64,000 bases of DNA from contig CM041201.1 of the NCBI GenBank assembly GCA_023078555.1, positions 2,487,713 to 2,551,712 of the forward strand, written 5' to 3'. Below are positions 48,023 through 59,201 of this stretch, piece after piece. A model generated the notes under the pieces. It made no database searches, was not told the origin of the DNA, and saw only the letters and a program-made list of their open reading frames with translations. Position numbers and translations under genes: made by a program. How positions within the stretch are numbered: the stretch's first letter is position 1; the number at the start of each line of letters is the position of its first letter. Origin of the DNA: Ulva prolifera. Taxonomy: Eukaryota > Chlorophyta > Ulvophyceae > Ulvales > Ulvaceae.

Positions 48023-48285
48023 GTAAAGTGCAGTAAAGTAAACTAACTCCGAAGTTACTTGACTGTCACGTGAAGAGGACAGTGACAACTCCGAATGTAC
48101 GGGCCCACATGCCGAAGGGGTACACCACCTGCGGAGCCCCCTCAGAAAACCATGCGTTCGCAGAGCTCCTGTGCTGAGAGAGGTGGCCACACGCGGCTAT
48201 TTCGATTACCCGAGGCGCAGGAGCATCAAACCCACGATCTTCCGGAAAGGGGGGGTACCTCTTATACCGTCCCCAACCCGTTGGT
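48023..48285 (-). mobile_element. tRNA-headed SINE, copy c (diverged)
   Basis: Same structure as the 43513 copy: tRNA-like head at about 48285-48214 (minus), body with accacctgcggagcccc and gagctcctgtgctgagag, and gtaaagt repeats at 48023-48040. The head keeps caacccgttgg and catcaaacccacgatct, but with more changes. Confidence 0.7.
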
Positions 48286-50220
48286 CGCACGGGTGCTGGC
48301 TGTACCAGGCGCGACGGTGCAGGGGCCCACCTTGGAGTGGGCGTATCAGGGGATTGCCACACATGCATGCCACACATGCATGCAGCAGTCAGGCGACAGT
48401 CGAGCGCCGGAGCAGCTGCCATGCACAGGCCAGAAAACGCAGTCCGGAACAAGTCCGGGCCCAGACCGCAGACAGGCGATCGCCCCGGACTTGGGGGGCC
48501 GGGGGTGGGGGACTCCTGCCGCCGGTGAGTCCTGTCCGCCAGCCTTCGTGACTGATATGGGTGCGCTGCAAGCCCAAAGTTGACGAGACAGGTGGCGCCG
48601 CGAAATCAGAGAGCAGCTCTAGAGCAGGTGTTCGCCTGTTCGCCGGGCTTGGTGATACTGAGGGTGCTGGCCGTGTGGGCGAGGCATGGTGCTCGCGGCG
48701 GCGAACGTGAACGCGGGTCTGTGAGGCGGGAGGGGCCTGCAAGGCGGGAGGCGGGGGAGGGGGCGGGGACCGCGTGCCATGTGAGCATTGGCCCGCAGGA
48801 GTGCCTGCAGCTGATTGCATTTGCTGATCAAGTGGCTACGGGGGACCGGCTGGTGTGTTACATGGGCATAGTAGGAGAGGCAGGAAGCAACGCCGGAAGC
48901 GCACGCATCACGGGGACAGGAGCACCGCTTACCTGTGCCACGGCTGCCGATCCGCGTAGAGCTGAACCGAGAAACATCAGCCTGTCAACACTACCCGCGC
49001 TCACCCCCACACAATTGCTTTGCACTTTGCAAAGCCAATCCCACAAACATGCACAAACACTCCCGCTTGCAGGCAGACCTCTGCCCCACACAGTCGCACT
49101 CTCAACCCCCCCCCCCCCCCCCCAAGGCACTTGCATCCCTCTTTACACAGCCGGCACCTCAACAAAGCAGACCTGCCTCCCCGCAGCATGCCGCCCCAGC
49201 AGCAGCAGTAGCAGCGGAGTTCAGCACGCCTCAGCCACCTTGAACACCTCTGCACGCCGGAGGTGGTGGCATCATCCGCTCCCGGGAAATCAGGCGGCGG
49301 CAGCGCCAACCGGCAGGCAGAGCTGCAGGGGGCGGTGGCTGCGGGTGACGCGGACAGCGTGAACACACTGATGGTGTATGACACACTGTAGGTCACAATG
49401 ATAAGTGCGGCGATGCGGGCAGCAGCGAAAGAAGCAAGCACTGTGTGTGTGTGTGCATACGGTGTGCTGTGTGCTGTACAGCATACGTATGCGCCGCAGT
49501 ACCCGGCCGGTACGTGATGGCGCTGTGACATGTGGTGGCGGGGTCAAGCTTGTGAACAGTTGTTCCATGGCCTACTCATGGGTTCCTGGGTGGGTCGGTC
49601 GTGTGAGATTGATGGGCCACAGACCAATCACAAAGGGGGCACAAGCGGTATCTTCATCAATGTATTCTAGGCTGAGTGGGCTGAGTGTGTGCAGACGTGG
49701 TCTCGATGTGTGGACATCGCTGGTGCAGCCATCTCGACATGGCAGTGCACACACATGCATGCCGTGGTTTTCGGAGCTCGACGTGCAGGTGCTGATGCAG
49801 CCTGCCAGTGACGTGTCCAGAGTCACTCGGGTCGCTAGATTCTGCTGCTTCCTTCTCTGTGCTTGCACCGGTGCAAGGATACGCTTTGGCACCTGCACAT
49901 CATCAGCGTTCCTTTGCGAGCAGCTCCTGTCAGCCGTCTCTGTCGGTGGCTGAGTACATGTACCTAGTAAGTTAGATACTAATGCTGATTTGCTCAAGCG
50001 ATCACATGTGGTGCCCTTTGCAGGACTCTGCTGCGGGGTACATCTGCTTGCCGTGGACATGGACGTGCGCGATCGACGTCCACAGCTGCTGCGCTGCGCC
50101 AATGGCTGAGCTGCGACCCGACCAGCAGACCACATAACGTCTGGACCAGATGAGGTCTGCATGTCTTGAAGCAGCTATGCGCTGTTCCGGCAGATCAAAC
50201 GTTGCGGGTTGCGCCGCTGA
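48286..50220. other. Intergenic with degraded TACAAGG-family pieces
   Basis: Weak family matches occur at about 48583-48625 (gacaggtggcgccgcgaaat), 48855-48900 and 49388-49440 (gcgggcagcagcgaaagaag). A C18 tract lies at 49106-49123. No gene recognised. Confidence 0.4.
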
Positions 50221-50224
50221 CGCA

Positions 50225-50232
50225 TATATAGC
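50225..50232 (+). promoter_or_regulatory. TATA box of LEA gene 5
   Basis: tatatagc lies 101 bp before the ATG at 50326. Confidence 0.65.
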
Positions 50233-50325
50233 GTCTCCGGTTGCGCTCTCCAACAGACGCAAAACACTTTTCCGCCTGCACATCAGCCGTACCCATCTTC
50301 AGTTCAATCCTGAGACATTGCTACA

Positions 50326-51752
50326 ATGAGCGGTATGCTCTCAGTCTTGCTTTGTGCATGAGCTACTGTCAAAGCACACAGATGGTCACTGTGCGTGCAT
50401 GGCATTGCTTGAACTCCTCGCAGCTACCGCCGGGTCACGCATAATTATCTGTTACCAATTGGCTTCGGAAGTAGGGCCGCCTAGAACGCGTTGTGGTGGT
50501 GCCTCATTGCAACATGGCTGTATGGCTCGGCAAGTCCAGTCCACGTCATGTCCAAAGCCTGCGGGCCCAATGCACCCGGGCATTCGCGGGAAGCGTCAGC
50601 GTCATCAGAAAAGCCTTCGCAAACATTTATGACTACTGTTATTGCTGTGGCGTACTGCGGCCGGCTTGCATTGCTGTCGCTCCTTGCTATGCTCACTCTG
50701 AAGTGTGGCTGGTGGACGCTCAGTTGATCTGGTGTCTCTGGTCGAATACACTTGATGTGCACTTCCAGATTCAATGGGTCAGTGTATACATTGCCTCTGC
50801 TGCTGATGGACATACATGTTCTGCAGCTCAATCTGCCAAGACCAACCTCCAGAAGGCTGCCGAGTTCCTGGGCTTGGCAGCCCAGGATGCTGGCACAGCG
50901 GCACACGATTCCGCAGCAAGAACGGCACAGGATGTCCAGAAGGGAGCCGAGAACACTGCAGCCGGTGCCCAGGACATGGTGCGACTTCAAAGCCACCTGA
51001 GCCCAGACCGATGCCATACCCACAATGCCCTGCCTGAGCGCGTAAACCCGACAGCTGTAGATAAAACGTCGTGTTGCAGAAGGTTAATCAGTAATATCAG
51101 TGAACCTCTGTACCACCACTAGATGTGCGGCGGTGACAGTTATGTCGCAGTGCTGATCCTGATGATGCATCCATTTGTTGGCACATGACAGCATCTCAGC
51201 TCCGGTTTGTCGTCGTTCGCTTGACAATCTGTGACACTGTGTTTGATGTGCCATGAAATCGTCACGTCCATCGCATCAGAGCACATGCTTAAAAAATGGC
51301 CATATGGCGCAATATCGCAAGCTGTGCAGGCCAGCAACGCATACGCCTCAGCAAAGGACACTGCCAAGAACGTGGCAGACGAGGCACAGAAGCAGGCCAA
51401 TTGGGCTGGCGACAAGGCAAATGAGGCCAAAGAGGGTGCCAAGGAGCAGGCCAACCAGGCTGGCAATGAGGCACAGAAGCAGGCCAACTGGGCTGGCGAC
51501 AAGGCAATTGAGGCCAAAGAGGGCGCCAAGGAGCAGGCCAACCAAGCTGGTAACGAGGCACAGAAGCAGGCGAACTGGGCTGGCGACAAGGTGACAGAGG
51601 TCAAAGAGGGAACCAAGGAGCAGGTCAACTGGATTGGCAACAAGGCAGGTCAGGCTGCAGAAGACGCCAAGAAGGCCACCGCCGATGGCATCTCTGCTGT
51701 CCAAGACAAGGGCAACACCGCTGCAAACAAGGCTCAGAATGAGCTGAAGTGA
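50326..51752 (+). CDS. LEA protein 5, long, with 29-residue tandem repeats
   Basis: Exons 50326-50332, 50827-50978 and 51330-51752 join to 193 aa. The first exon codes only ATG AGC and one base (phase 1, donor gtatgc); intron 2 is phase 0 (gtgcga). Exon 2 gives an Ala/Gln-rich stretch (AAQDAGTAAHDSAARTAQDV). Exon 3 contains three tandem 29-residue units: EAQKQANWAGDKANEAKEG plus AKEQANQAGN, each 87 nt (starts 51381, 51468, 51555). Unlike the other four it has Trp, one in each repeat and one more in NWIGN. It ends NTAANKAQNELK, like the AANKAQNK ends of genes 1 and 3. It has no presequence. A LEA_4-type protectant by composition; repeat expansion makes it the longest of the set. Confidence 0.83.
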
Positions 51753-53911
51753 TCGATGTGCCGGGCTCGGCATTTTGCAAATATAGGTCCTGTTTAGAGC
51801 GGCAAGTCTCGTTGTGAGAACTTGATGCTGCTGCGTCACGCACTCTGGTTTCCTGCTGGAGTGTGGATTAGAGCTCTACGGCTGATGGCAATTGCATCTG
51901 CACCAGCCTGGCTTCTGCAGTGTTGTTCTTGAGTCCAAACTTCCGTCTGAGAGCGGCTTTCGGTAGGCCTTCCCTAGATACTTGCAGCGCAGTCAGCCCA
52001 TATATCTGGTTTCTGAAGCTGCATGACATTGACGCCGTTGTCAGTCTTTCCTCTGTTCAATGTAATCATGGGTCGTGTGATCAGGCTGCACGTAGCATAT
52101 GATACTGCATCTGATGTCACAAACTCGGCACCAGTATGTCACAAATTCATGCATGGCTATTGTGAATAGACAGATACCCCAGCAGAGCTTAATCCGGCAT
52201 GTTTGAATATGCATTTTGTTCGAAAGCACCAACGCCTTGCATGTTGTGCATTTAACACATGTTTGTTGCACATGCGAAGCAAAAGCGTCCGTGCGGTGAG
52301 ATGGCTATACACTTTCACTCTTGCGCAAGCGACAGCTGCGGAACATGTACAGCTGGACAAGTCCGGAAGCCAAATAGACTGGCTAGGCAGTCATGCCATT
52401 TGGCTGACAACACCAGGTATGTGCCATGCCTGAGAAAGCGCCCGCACAAGCCACCTCACCTTTCACCTTTTTTTTTATATGCGAGCAAAAACCCCAGCAC
52501 TGCAGCATCATCATCACACCCATCAATTTCCGCGTGAGTCGAGGCAGCAGAAGCGTCCGCCACAGCATTTCACATCCAAACGGGGCCACCGCAAGGAACG
52601 CTGAACCATGTTCCTGAATGCGATGCCAGCGGAATGATGTCGAGCCCGTTGTGCATTAGGTAGCAGGGCCGGCACGCTTCACTGTGGGTGATGTGGATTT
52701 CGGGGAAGTGTCAGTGCCTTGGGCATTTGGCATATGCTGGACTGTAACACATGCTCCTCTCAAGTAAGCCTGCACAATCAGGACCTGCGGGGCATACAGC
52801 GATGTACAGGCCTAAGTGTGCAGACTTTTAAACACACAATTCAAATGCGGCTTAACGAAGCACCGAAAGGCAACACACAAACACAGCTGAGGACTGTCAC
52901 TTCTGATGTTGACGAACAAATCCACGGGCTGTGTCTGAGCCTTTTTGCTATTGCAGTTTTGATTGCTCTGCTCTATCGAGATCGTGCATGGCTTCCCAAG
53001 ATTGTCATGCCATGTTCACTCTGTTGCTGCAACAGAATATGGGAGCAAATCTGAAACTGTCTTACGTACAGACGGTTGGTTACCCATTCCAGCCCCAACA
53101 CAAGGACAGTGCGCAGATCGTCCACCTAAGCAGCCAGTATACACATGGCCACTCAGTTGTAGATGGCCAACCCCAGTGCTTCTAGACTTTGTAACTGGCT
53201 ATTGTGACACACATAATCGAGTTGTAGCCGATGCTGGTATTGCTCTTGACATCAGCAAGAGGGAGGTTGTGCCAGATAGACTCGTCTTCCCTGTTCTGCA
53301 TGCCTTGTTGAACATAGTTGACAGTTTGCAAAGTGGGGGTCATGCTGGCCATCCAGACCCACTCACAGTACACACAACATTTGCATCGAGGTGGTTAAAC
53401 CAATTGTAGGTAATCAGGCGCATGCAGGCTGTACGCGATCGTCGCGCCTGTTCTACAATTCAACCAGTGCTTGTCGATGCCGACTCCAGCCTACCACATT
53501 CTTCAGTCATAGTTACACCCAGATCACTCGACAGCGGACGACATTCAGTCAAGCTCGACGTGTGATTCACTGTACTTTACATGTGCAGCAATGGTCAGGC
53601 TGCACAGCCTTCACACTGCAGCAGCAGTCGCCTTCGCCTCGCGCACATAACATGTTACGCCCTGCCACACTGCGGCTGCATGATCTGGGCAGCATGGTCT
53701 CCTCTGCGAGATAGATTCCGCCGTGCGACAACGCCACACACGGCGCAGCCTGCTGGCCTCGTTGTCTTGTTGTATGTCTTTATCACGCCTATGGTTGAAG
53801 CGCTGGGACATAATTGTGCACTTTTCTGGCGCATCAACTACTGTGATAGAACTGGTGCACAGTCCAGTGCTATACAGCCTTGGAGGGTGAAGATTGCTGC
53901 CCATACCCGAG
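51753..53911. other. Intergenic, no gene recognised
   Basis: LEA gene 5 3' DNA and sequence without recognised exons. A 148-codon open frame at 52963-53409 (+) has no motif I can place. Confidence 0.4.
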
Positions 53912-54474
53912 TCAAGAGGTGTAGTAATCATTCGGTGAGGCCCTGAGCGCAATGCTAGCTTTCGCTGCTCGTAGTGCCATGTACACACAGGCTATAGGGC
54001 TGCCGAGAATCAAGACGCCGAGGCACCAAAGACCGCCTGAGGTGAGCTGTTTTTCTGTTGCAAGTATTATCCCGCAGAAGCACAGGCTGACCCCATAGTA
54101 GTCTGCCACCTACAAAGTGGTGAGCATGTCAGCTGCCGTGCATCTCCTTCACACAGTATGTGCAGCAGAGACGGCCGGAAACGCGATGATCGTCTCCGTT
54201 GTGCAATGCAGAAATGTATGAAGCTGGAAGAGGCCACGCGCCATTTGAGGCTGTGACAGCCTGTGGCTGTTCTGAATTCACTGACCACGTTCATGGCCAC
54301 ACACACTGTGAACATGCAGCACCGCACCGAAAAAATCAGCCAGTCTTGGGTCCAATCGAGATCGCTCATTCGGAATGGAAACAGTGGGCTGCGTGTTAGA
54401 GTGACGATCATCGCAATAACTAGCGCGACGCACAGGACGCTGTAGAATACTGTGACTGAACTGACTGAGCTCAT
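53912..54474 (-). CDS. Small multi-pass membrane protein, DUF1475-like, copy 1
   Basis: Two exons, 54307-54474 and 53912-54109, phase-0 intron (donor gtgtgt, acceptor ttgtag), 121 aa. Exon 1: MSSVSSVTVFYSVLCVALVI forms a membrane segment, then RSPLFPFRMSDLDW. Exon 2 starts VADYYGVSLCFCGIILATEK and continues LWCLGVLILGSPIACVYMAL, giving two more membrane segments. The pattern of P-x-x-DW, D-x-Y, a W and G-S-x-x-x-C-x-Y resembles plant DUF1475 proteins, whose function is unknown. A paralog of the gene at 57636; conservation across the same two exons supports the model. DUF1475 membership is from memory of the pattern. Confidence 0.55.
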
Positions 54475-55310
54475 CGTGCAGCTGACGATCACAGTGGCTC
54501 CGTAAGAAGAATGCTTCTGTGAGTGCGACTCGAGTTCAACTTAACAAGTTGTTCTGTACAGATCCGCTGGGCCTGCTCGGGATTTGGCAATGGCTTGGGC
54601 TTTAGATCGTCAAATGAGGTAATGTGCCACAGAACTGGACAGGAGTGTGCCAGGATGTAATGCGCGATCCAACATAGGTGACGATCACGCGAGCCACTGG
54701 AATGTCCTTATAGTTGATTCGAGTGTGCTCCAGGGCGCATTCGCATCCAACACCTGACGACCATGCTAGACGTCGAGCAGGGCCACAATTTGAAATCGCA
54801 TTCCCCGTTAGCCACAGCTGCATACTGCAACGTGGTGTGTCCGAACCTGACGTCGTCAAAAAGCGAATGAGGCGAGCATAAACAAAAAGAATTGCTGTCC
54901 CTGACAGTGGCATGGCAGGCTCATAAGGCCATGTGCAAACCATCAGCCTCAGCACTCCACAAGTACACTACTTCTCCGATGCATGTCAGGGAGGTAAGAG
55001 ACAGCGTGTCAGGTTCAACAGTCTCAGTGCGAGATCTTGTTGCAGTCCTCGTGCTGCACACACTGCCACTCGCGTGAAAACGTGCACATGTGTGGTGCAC
55101 ACGTGGCCAGGACTGTGGCCTCATTGCATAGATGTGCGCATGGCATCACACGGCATCAAGCAGCACACTTCAGCACACTGCAGCCTCTGGAGCTGGAATT
55201 CTTAATGCCCTTGCCTCGTGGCTGCTCGACTACTGGATAGCAGAAACTCCTGATTACATGCTGCCGGCCTGGCGCCACCATCGTCACAGAAAACACACCA
55301 TCATAATGCG
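54475..55310. other. Intergenic, no gene recognised
   Basis: DNA upstream of membrane-protein copy 1; no recognised exon. Confidence 0.4.
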
Positions 55311-55354
55311 GTAAAGTAAAATCTGAATTTACTGAGCCGTATCCTATTGGACAC
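55311..55354 (-). mobile_element. SINE 3' fragment
   Basis: gtaaagtaaaatctgaattt, then actgagccgtatcctattgg: tail and last part of the SINE body, without the tRNA head. Confidence 0.7.
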
Positions 55355-55959
55355 AAGCGGTGCTGCAAGGTTGATGCGGTATGCCCCAGCTGTGCTTGTG
55401 TCCTTTGCGGGGCCTCACCAACACTGTCCATGTGACATGCATGCTACAGTGCCCAGCTCGCAGTCATCCCACACGCTGGCATCTCATCCTCTGCAGACCC
55501 AGGCGCCAGCATGATCGCGCACAGTGTGCACACCCCGTGATGAACCGCTACCCGTGGGCCAGGACAGTCGCTAGCCTGTGTGTGGCACGCACATCTCGAA
55601 CAGCAAACAGCAGCACAACAACCGGTAAGCACGTAAGTGGCTACAGGATCGTCAATCAGAAGGAGGCGTCTGGGCGGTGTCTGTGTCGCAGTCCACGCCG
55701 GCAATCCGTACTCTAGAGTCCATGTCCATGTCTAAAAAAGCTTAATTCTGCAACATGCCACACGAGGTCGCCTGCGATGCCTCCACACAGCTCTGACTGC
55801 TGAGAGAATCTGCGTTTGTCAATCAGCTATCATCTGGATCTTGACAGCATCGCAGCGTCCACCAGAAGTGGAGCATGTGGGCTGATGCAGGCAGGCGTGG
55901 CACGCCGATTCAGTCGCTTTGACAAGTTCGCTCGGCGGCGTCCGGATTTCGCGGCACTC

Positions 55960-56564
55960 TGCGACCCTCACGCTCGCGCGCTGCTGTTGCCCAAGGGCTC
56001 ACGCACACCTGCGCGTGCTCACCACCAACAGCAGCTGAGCTGATATCAGGGGGGGTGATGCCATTTCGCTGCAGCTGCACTGTACCTCGTTATCTCGAGT
56101 ACTGCAGCGCTGCTGTTGTCCAAGGGCTCACGCACACCTGCGCGTGCTCACCACCAACAGCAGGTGAGGTGATAAGGGGGGGGGTGATGCCATTTCGCTG
56201 CAGCTGCACTGTACCTCGTTATCTCGAGTACTGCAGCGCTGCTGTTGTCCAAGGGCTCACGCACACCTGCGCGTGCTCACCACCAACAGCAGGTGAGGTG
56301 ATATCAGGGGGGGTGATGCCATTTCGCTGCAGCTGCACTGTACCTCGTTATCTCGAGTACTGCAGCGCTGCTGTTGTCCAAGGGCTCACGCACACCTGCG
56401 CGTGCTCACCACCAACAGCAGGTGAGGTGATATCAGGGGGGGTGATGCCATTTCGCTGCAGCTGCACTGTACCTCGTTATCTCGAGTACTGCAGCGCTGC
56501 TGTTGTCCAAGGGCTCACGCACACCTGCGAGTGCTCACCACCAACAGCAGGTGAGGGGATATCA
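55960..56564 (+). repeat. 129-bp minisatellite (about 4.7 units)
   Basis: The unit starting tgatgccatttcgctgcagc occurs at 56056, 56185, 56314 and 56443, an exact 129-bp period. A partial unit precedes (from about 55960) and a G24 tract (56565-56588) follows. Units are almost identical. The period is 43 codons, so one frame stays open through all units (56055-56834) and would give 43-residue repeats. Each unit also has an acceptor-like gtactgcag and a donor-like cagcag|gtgagg. Confidence 0.9.
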
Positions 56565-56588
56565 GGGGGGGGGGGGGGGGGGGGGGGG

Positions 56589-57635
56589 TCTCGCGGGCTA
56601 TGTGCCGGGGCGGGGGCTCTCAGGTGCAGTGATGTCTCTGCCCTGATGCGCCCAGCCTTGCATGTCTGTGCACAAGTGGCTGGGCTGTTGCGCTGCAATA
56701 TGCCTGAGCGTGTGACGTCCACTCGATGGCAATCCAACCTACTGCTCGTACCATGCACATGCATGCTGCAGAATCATCTTTTGCCTTGGCGCCTCTGTAG
56801 GAACGTGGGTGTCTCTCGAGAGGTCTCGATGTGATGCAGAGTCCACGCGGGACGGGTGCGTGTGTGGGCGTGACAAAGCAGCAGCGCCGGGACAGAGAGG
56901 GTAGGTTCAGTGGGTTGTGACAGGCTGGAGGCGGCTGTGGTGGCGCCCCCTCAGCTCCTGGGGAGCATCTCAGATGGCTGCTCCCCTTAATGTATTGTGT
57001 TTTGTTACAAAACTCGATGCACATGGGATGTCAGAACAGAGAATTGCGCCGCAGCTGTCACCGGAGCTGCAGGAACATGGCATGCCCACCAGGATCGTCA
57101 CGTGCGTGCCGTACAGAGTCAACAGATTCTCATGTACAGTCAATCACAGGCAATCATGGAAAGGGCACATACGGGCTACTTGCAAACCACCACAGGGCTC
57201 AGCAGCATCCTGTCACTTGCATGAAGAGGATTCACGATGGCTTCACGCCAGCCCCATGTGTATTCTCCGGCGCAGGGCACTGTTCATGATGCTGCCTCCA
57301 GCTGTGGCCACTGACACTCGGCACTTCGCTGCAAATGATGGCAATCTGTCCAAGTGTACATACGCAAAAACTGGCCCGCTTTCACCAAGCTGCTGCTTGT
57401 CGCGAATACCTCAAGTAAGGAAGCCTTGCCTCTGACCAGCAAGCATCAATGTCTATGTCCTGACTCATCTCATGGTCCTGATATGTGTCTTCATCACACT
57501 TGCGATTCCAGGTGCACGAACAGTTTGTGTGCTTTGCTGGGGTGCAAAGCGTATTAGCCAGTGTGATAGCATTGGCTCCAGCACAGCCCGGTGCTATGCA
57601 GCCTTGGCAAAGGACGCATGACACCCATGCTCTAA
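56589..57635. other. Intergenic, no gene recognised
   Basis: No recognised exon. The last part (from about 57575, ggtgctatgcagccttgg) matches the DNA 3' of membrane-protein copy 1 (about 53865), showing that the duplication includes flanking sequence. Confidence 0.45.
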
Positions 57636-58222
57636 CTACAGGCTTTCGTAATCGTGGTCATGTGGAGAAGTCCTGAGTACAATGCTCGCTTTCGCTGCCC
57701 GTAGTGCCATGTATGCACATGCTGCAGGGCTGCCCAGGATCAGGACGCCAAGACACCACAGACCACCGAATGCGAGCCGTTTCTCTGTCGCAAGAATGAT
57801 TCCACAGAAGCACAGACTGAGCCCGTAGTAGTCTGTCACCTGCAGATTGCCGAGTTTGTCATATGTGCCAGTTTCTCAGCCGATCAGCTGCAGTGTGTCC
57901 ACTGCGCTGAGTGCGACCTGCAACAACGTACACTTGAAGCGGTATGATCAGCTCAGTGAATTCGTGCAGGGAGATTTAAGAGCAGTCCGATTGCACGCGC
58001 CATCCAGTGTGGAAGCCTGCAGCACCTCTAATTTGCAATGGACACCTTGCGCAGACGCAGCACGCAGCACCGCACCGCAAAAGACAACTGATCGCGCAGC
58101 CAGTCGAGGTCATTCATTTGAAAAGGGAATAGTGGGCTACGATTTAGAGTGACGACCATCGCAATCGCCAGGGCGACGCAAGAGACGCTGTAGAAGGCTG
58201 TGAGTAGTGTGACTGTGTTCAT
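57636..58222 (-). CDS. Small multi-pass membrane protein, DUF1475-like, copy 2
   Basis: Two exons, 58046-58222 and 57636-57839, phase-0 intron (donor gtgtcc, acceptor ctgcag), 126 aa. Exon 1 starts MNTVTLLTAFYSVSCVALAI and contains RSPLFPFQMNDLDW. Exon 2 starts VTDYYGLSLCFCGIILATEK, then LWCLGVLILGSPAACAYMAL. Three membrane segments are likely. It is close to copy 1 (53912) in protein and exon layout; the exon 1 ends differ (LRLRK against CMFT), where the donor has shifted by three codons. Same orientation, 3.7 kb apart, consistent with a tandem duplication. Function unknown; DUF1475 likeness as for copy 1. Confidence 0.55.
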
Positions 58223-59057
58223 CGTGTAGCAGGCGCTCACAATGGCGCGTAAGCTATAGTGGTAGCGTGGATGTGACTTAAGGTAGAAGTGTCAAATCTT
58301 CTTCTGGCAAGTGCTGGGCCTACTTTGAGTTTCGAAGCGGATCGGTGTTTCGATGGTCGATTGAAGCAGTCAGCAAGTCAGCATCGGAGAGGGCAACTCG
58401 TTCCACAGAGCGATGTGTGATCGGCGACACAAGACGGCGTCATTTGCAGCCAGCACAATTTGTACCTGTATTCAGTGTGCATCGCAGCCGTGTCGTGTCC
58501 AGCATGTGGCGACCATCGACCACAGCCAACGCTGCAAATCATAACCCCCGGAAGCCACTGTTGTGGTCAAGTACAGGTGAATAGCAGGCGCTGTGCCTGC
58601 ACACATTTGCCTTTTTTAACGTTAGGCTCGAATGGATCATTCATTAATGTGCAGAGCTGTGAACTTTCGAAGGCTGTGTGATAGATGAGCCATGATATGT
58701 GGGCGTGCTGCAGTAATCACCACTGGCACTGCAGTGAGCATGACTGCGGCCTTACTGCAAGGGTGTCATGTTCGTCCTGCCTCAGTGATGATCACTGCCA
58801 GCGCTGCAGTGAGCATGACTGTGGCCTCACTGCACAGCTTTCAAGTTGATCCGCATACATACACTGACTCACAGTCGAGACACAGGCCGATCGCCTCGAC
58901 CATGACAATTCTTTCATCTGCCTTGCAGGCTTGCACCACTTGTACAGCATGTCATGTGCTGCATATGCATGTACAACGCCCAAGCGCAGCCTACACCATC
59001 GTCCGAGGACTAAACCTGCAGATTTCACCAACTCAGAGAATGTCTCTGTACAGAGAC
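58223..59057. other. Intergenic, with a short imperfect duplication
   Basis: Two imperfect units of about 75 bp lie at roughly 58710-58860. Both contain gcagtgagcatgactg followed by ggcct-actgca. No gene recognised. Confidence 0.5.
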
Positions 59058-59078
59058 ACACATGTGGTCCCACAGCTG

Positions 59079-59180
59079 CGTGGGTGTTTTGGTGTGCGCT
59101 TCGTGTGGCTTGCTGCGTGGTGTGCGTTTCCCCTGCTTCTTGCTTGCGGTGCTACCTGCCTCGCTTGCTTTGTCCTTGTA
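59079..59180 (-). mobile_element. TACAAGG-family element with 21-bp target-site duplication
   Basis: A 102-bp element, minus orientation, starting (on the minus strand) TACAAGGACAAAGCAAGCGA, then GGCAGGTAGCACCGCAAGC. It is flanked by perfect 21-bp direct repeats at 59058-59078 and 59181-59201 (containing cacatgtggtcccacagctg). This is the cleanest single insertion of the family in the window. Confidence 0.85.
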
Positions 59181-59201
59181 ACACATGTGGTCCCACAGCT
59201 G

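Noticed and set aside
52963..53409. 148-codon open frame on the plus strand.
   Set aside because: No recognised domain, splice context or paralog; kept as unsupported.
55960..56564. CRISPR-like array.
   Set aside because: Units are 129 bp and contiguous without variable spacers, and the genome is eukaryotic.
56055..56834. A 259-codon open frame over the minisatellite as an ordinary gene.
   Set aside because: Openness follows from the period being divisible by three and the units being nearly identical; there is no non-repeat domain.
59058..59201. TACAAGG elements as introners (insertions that create introns).
   Set aside because: Splicing at the GT and AG inside the flanking repeats would not restore the uninterrupted target, and no copy was seen interrupting a recognised exon.
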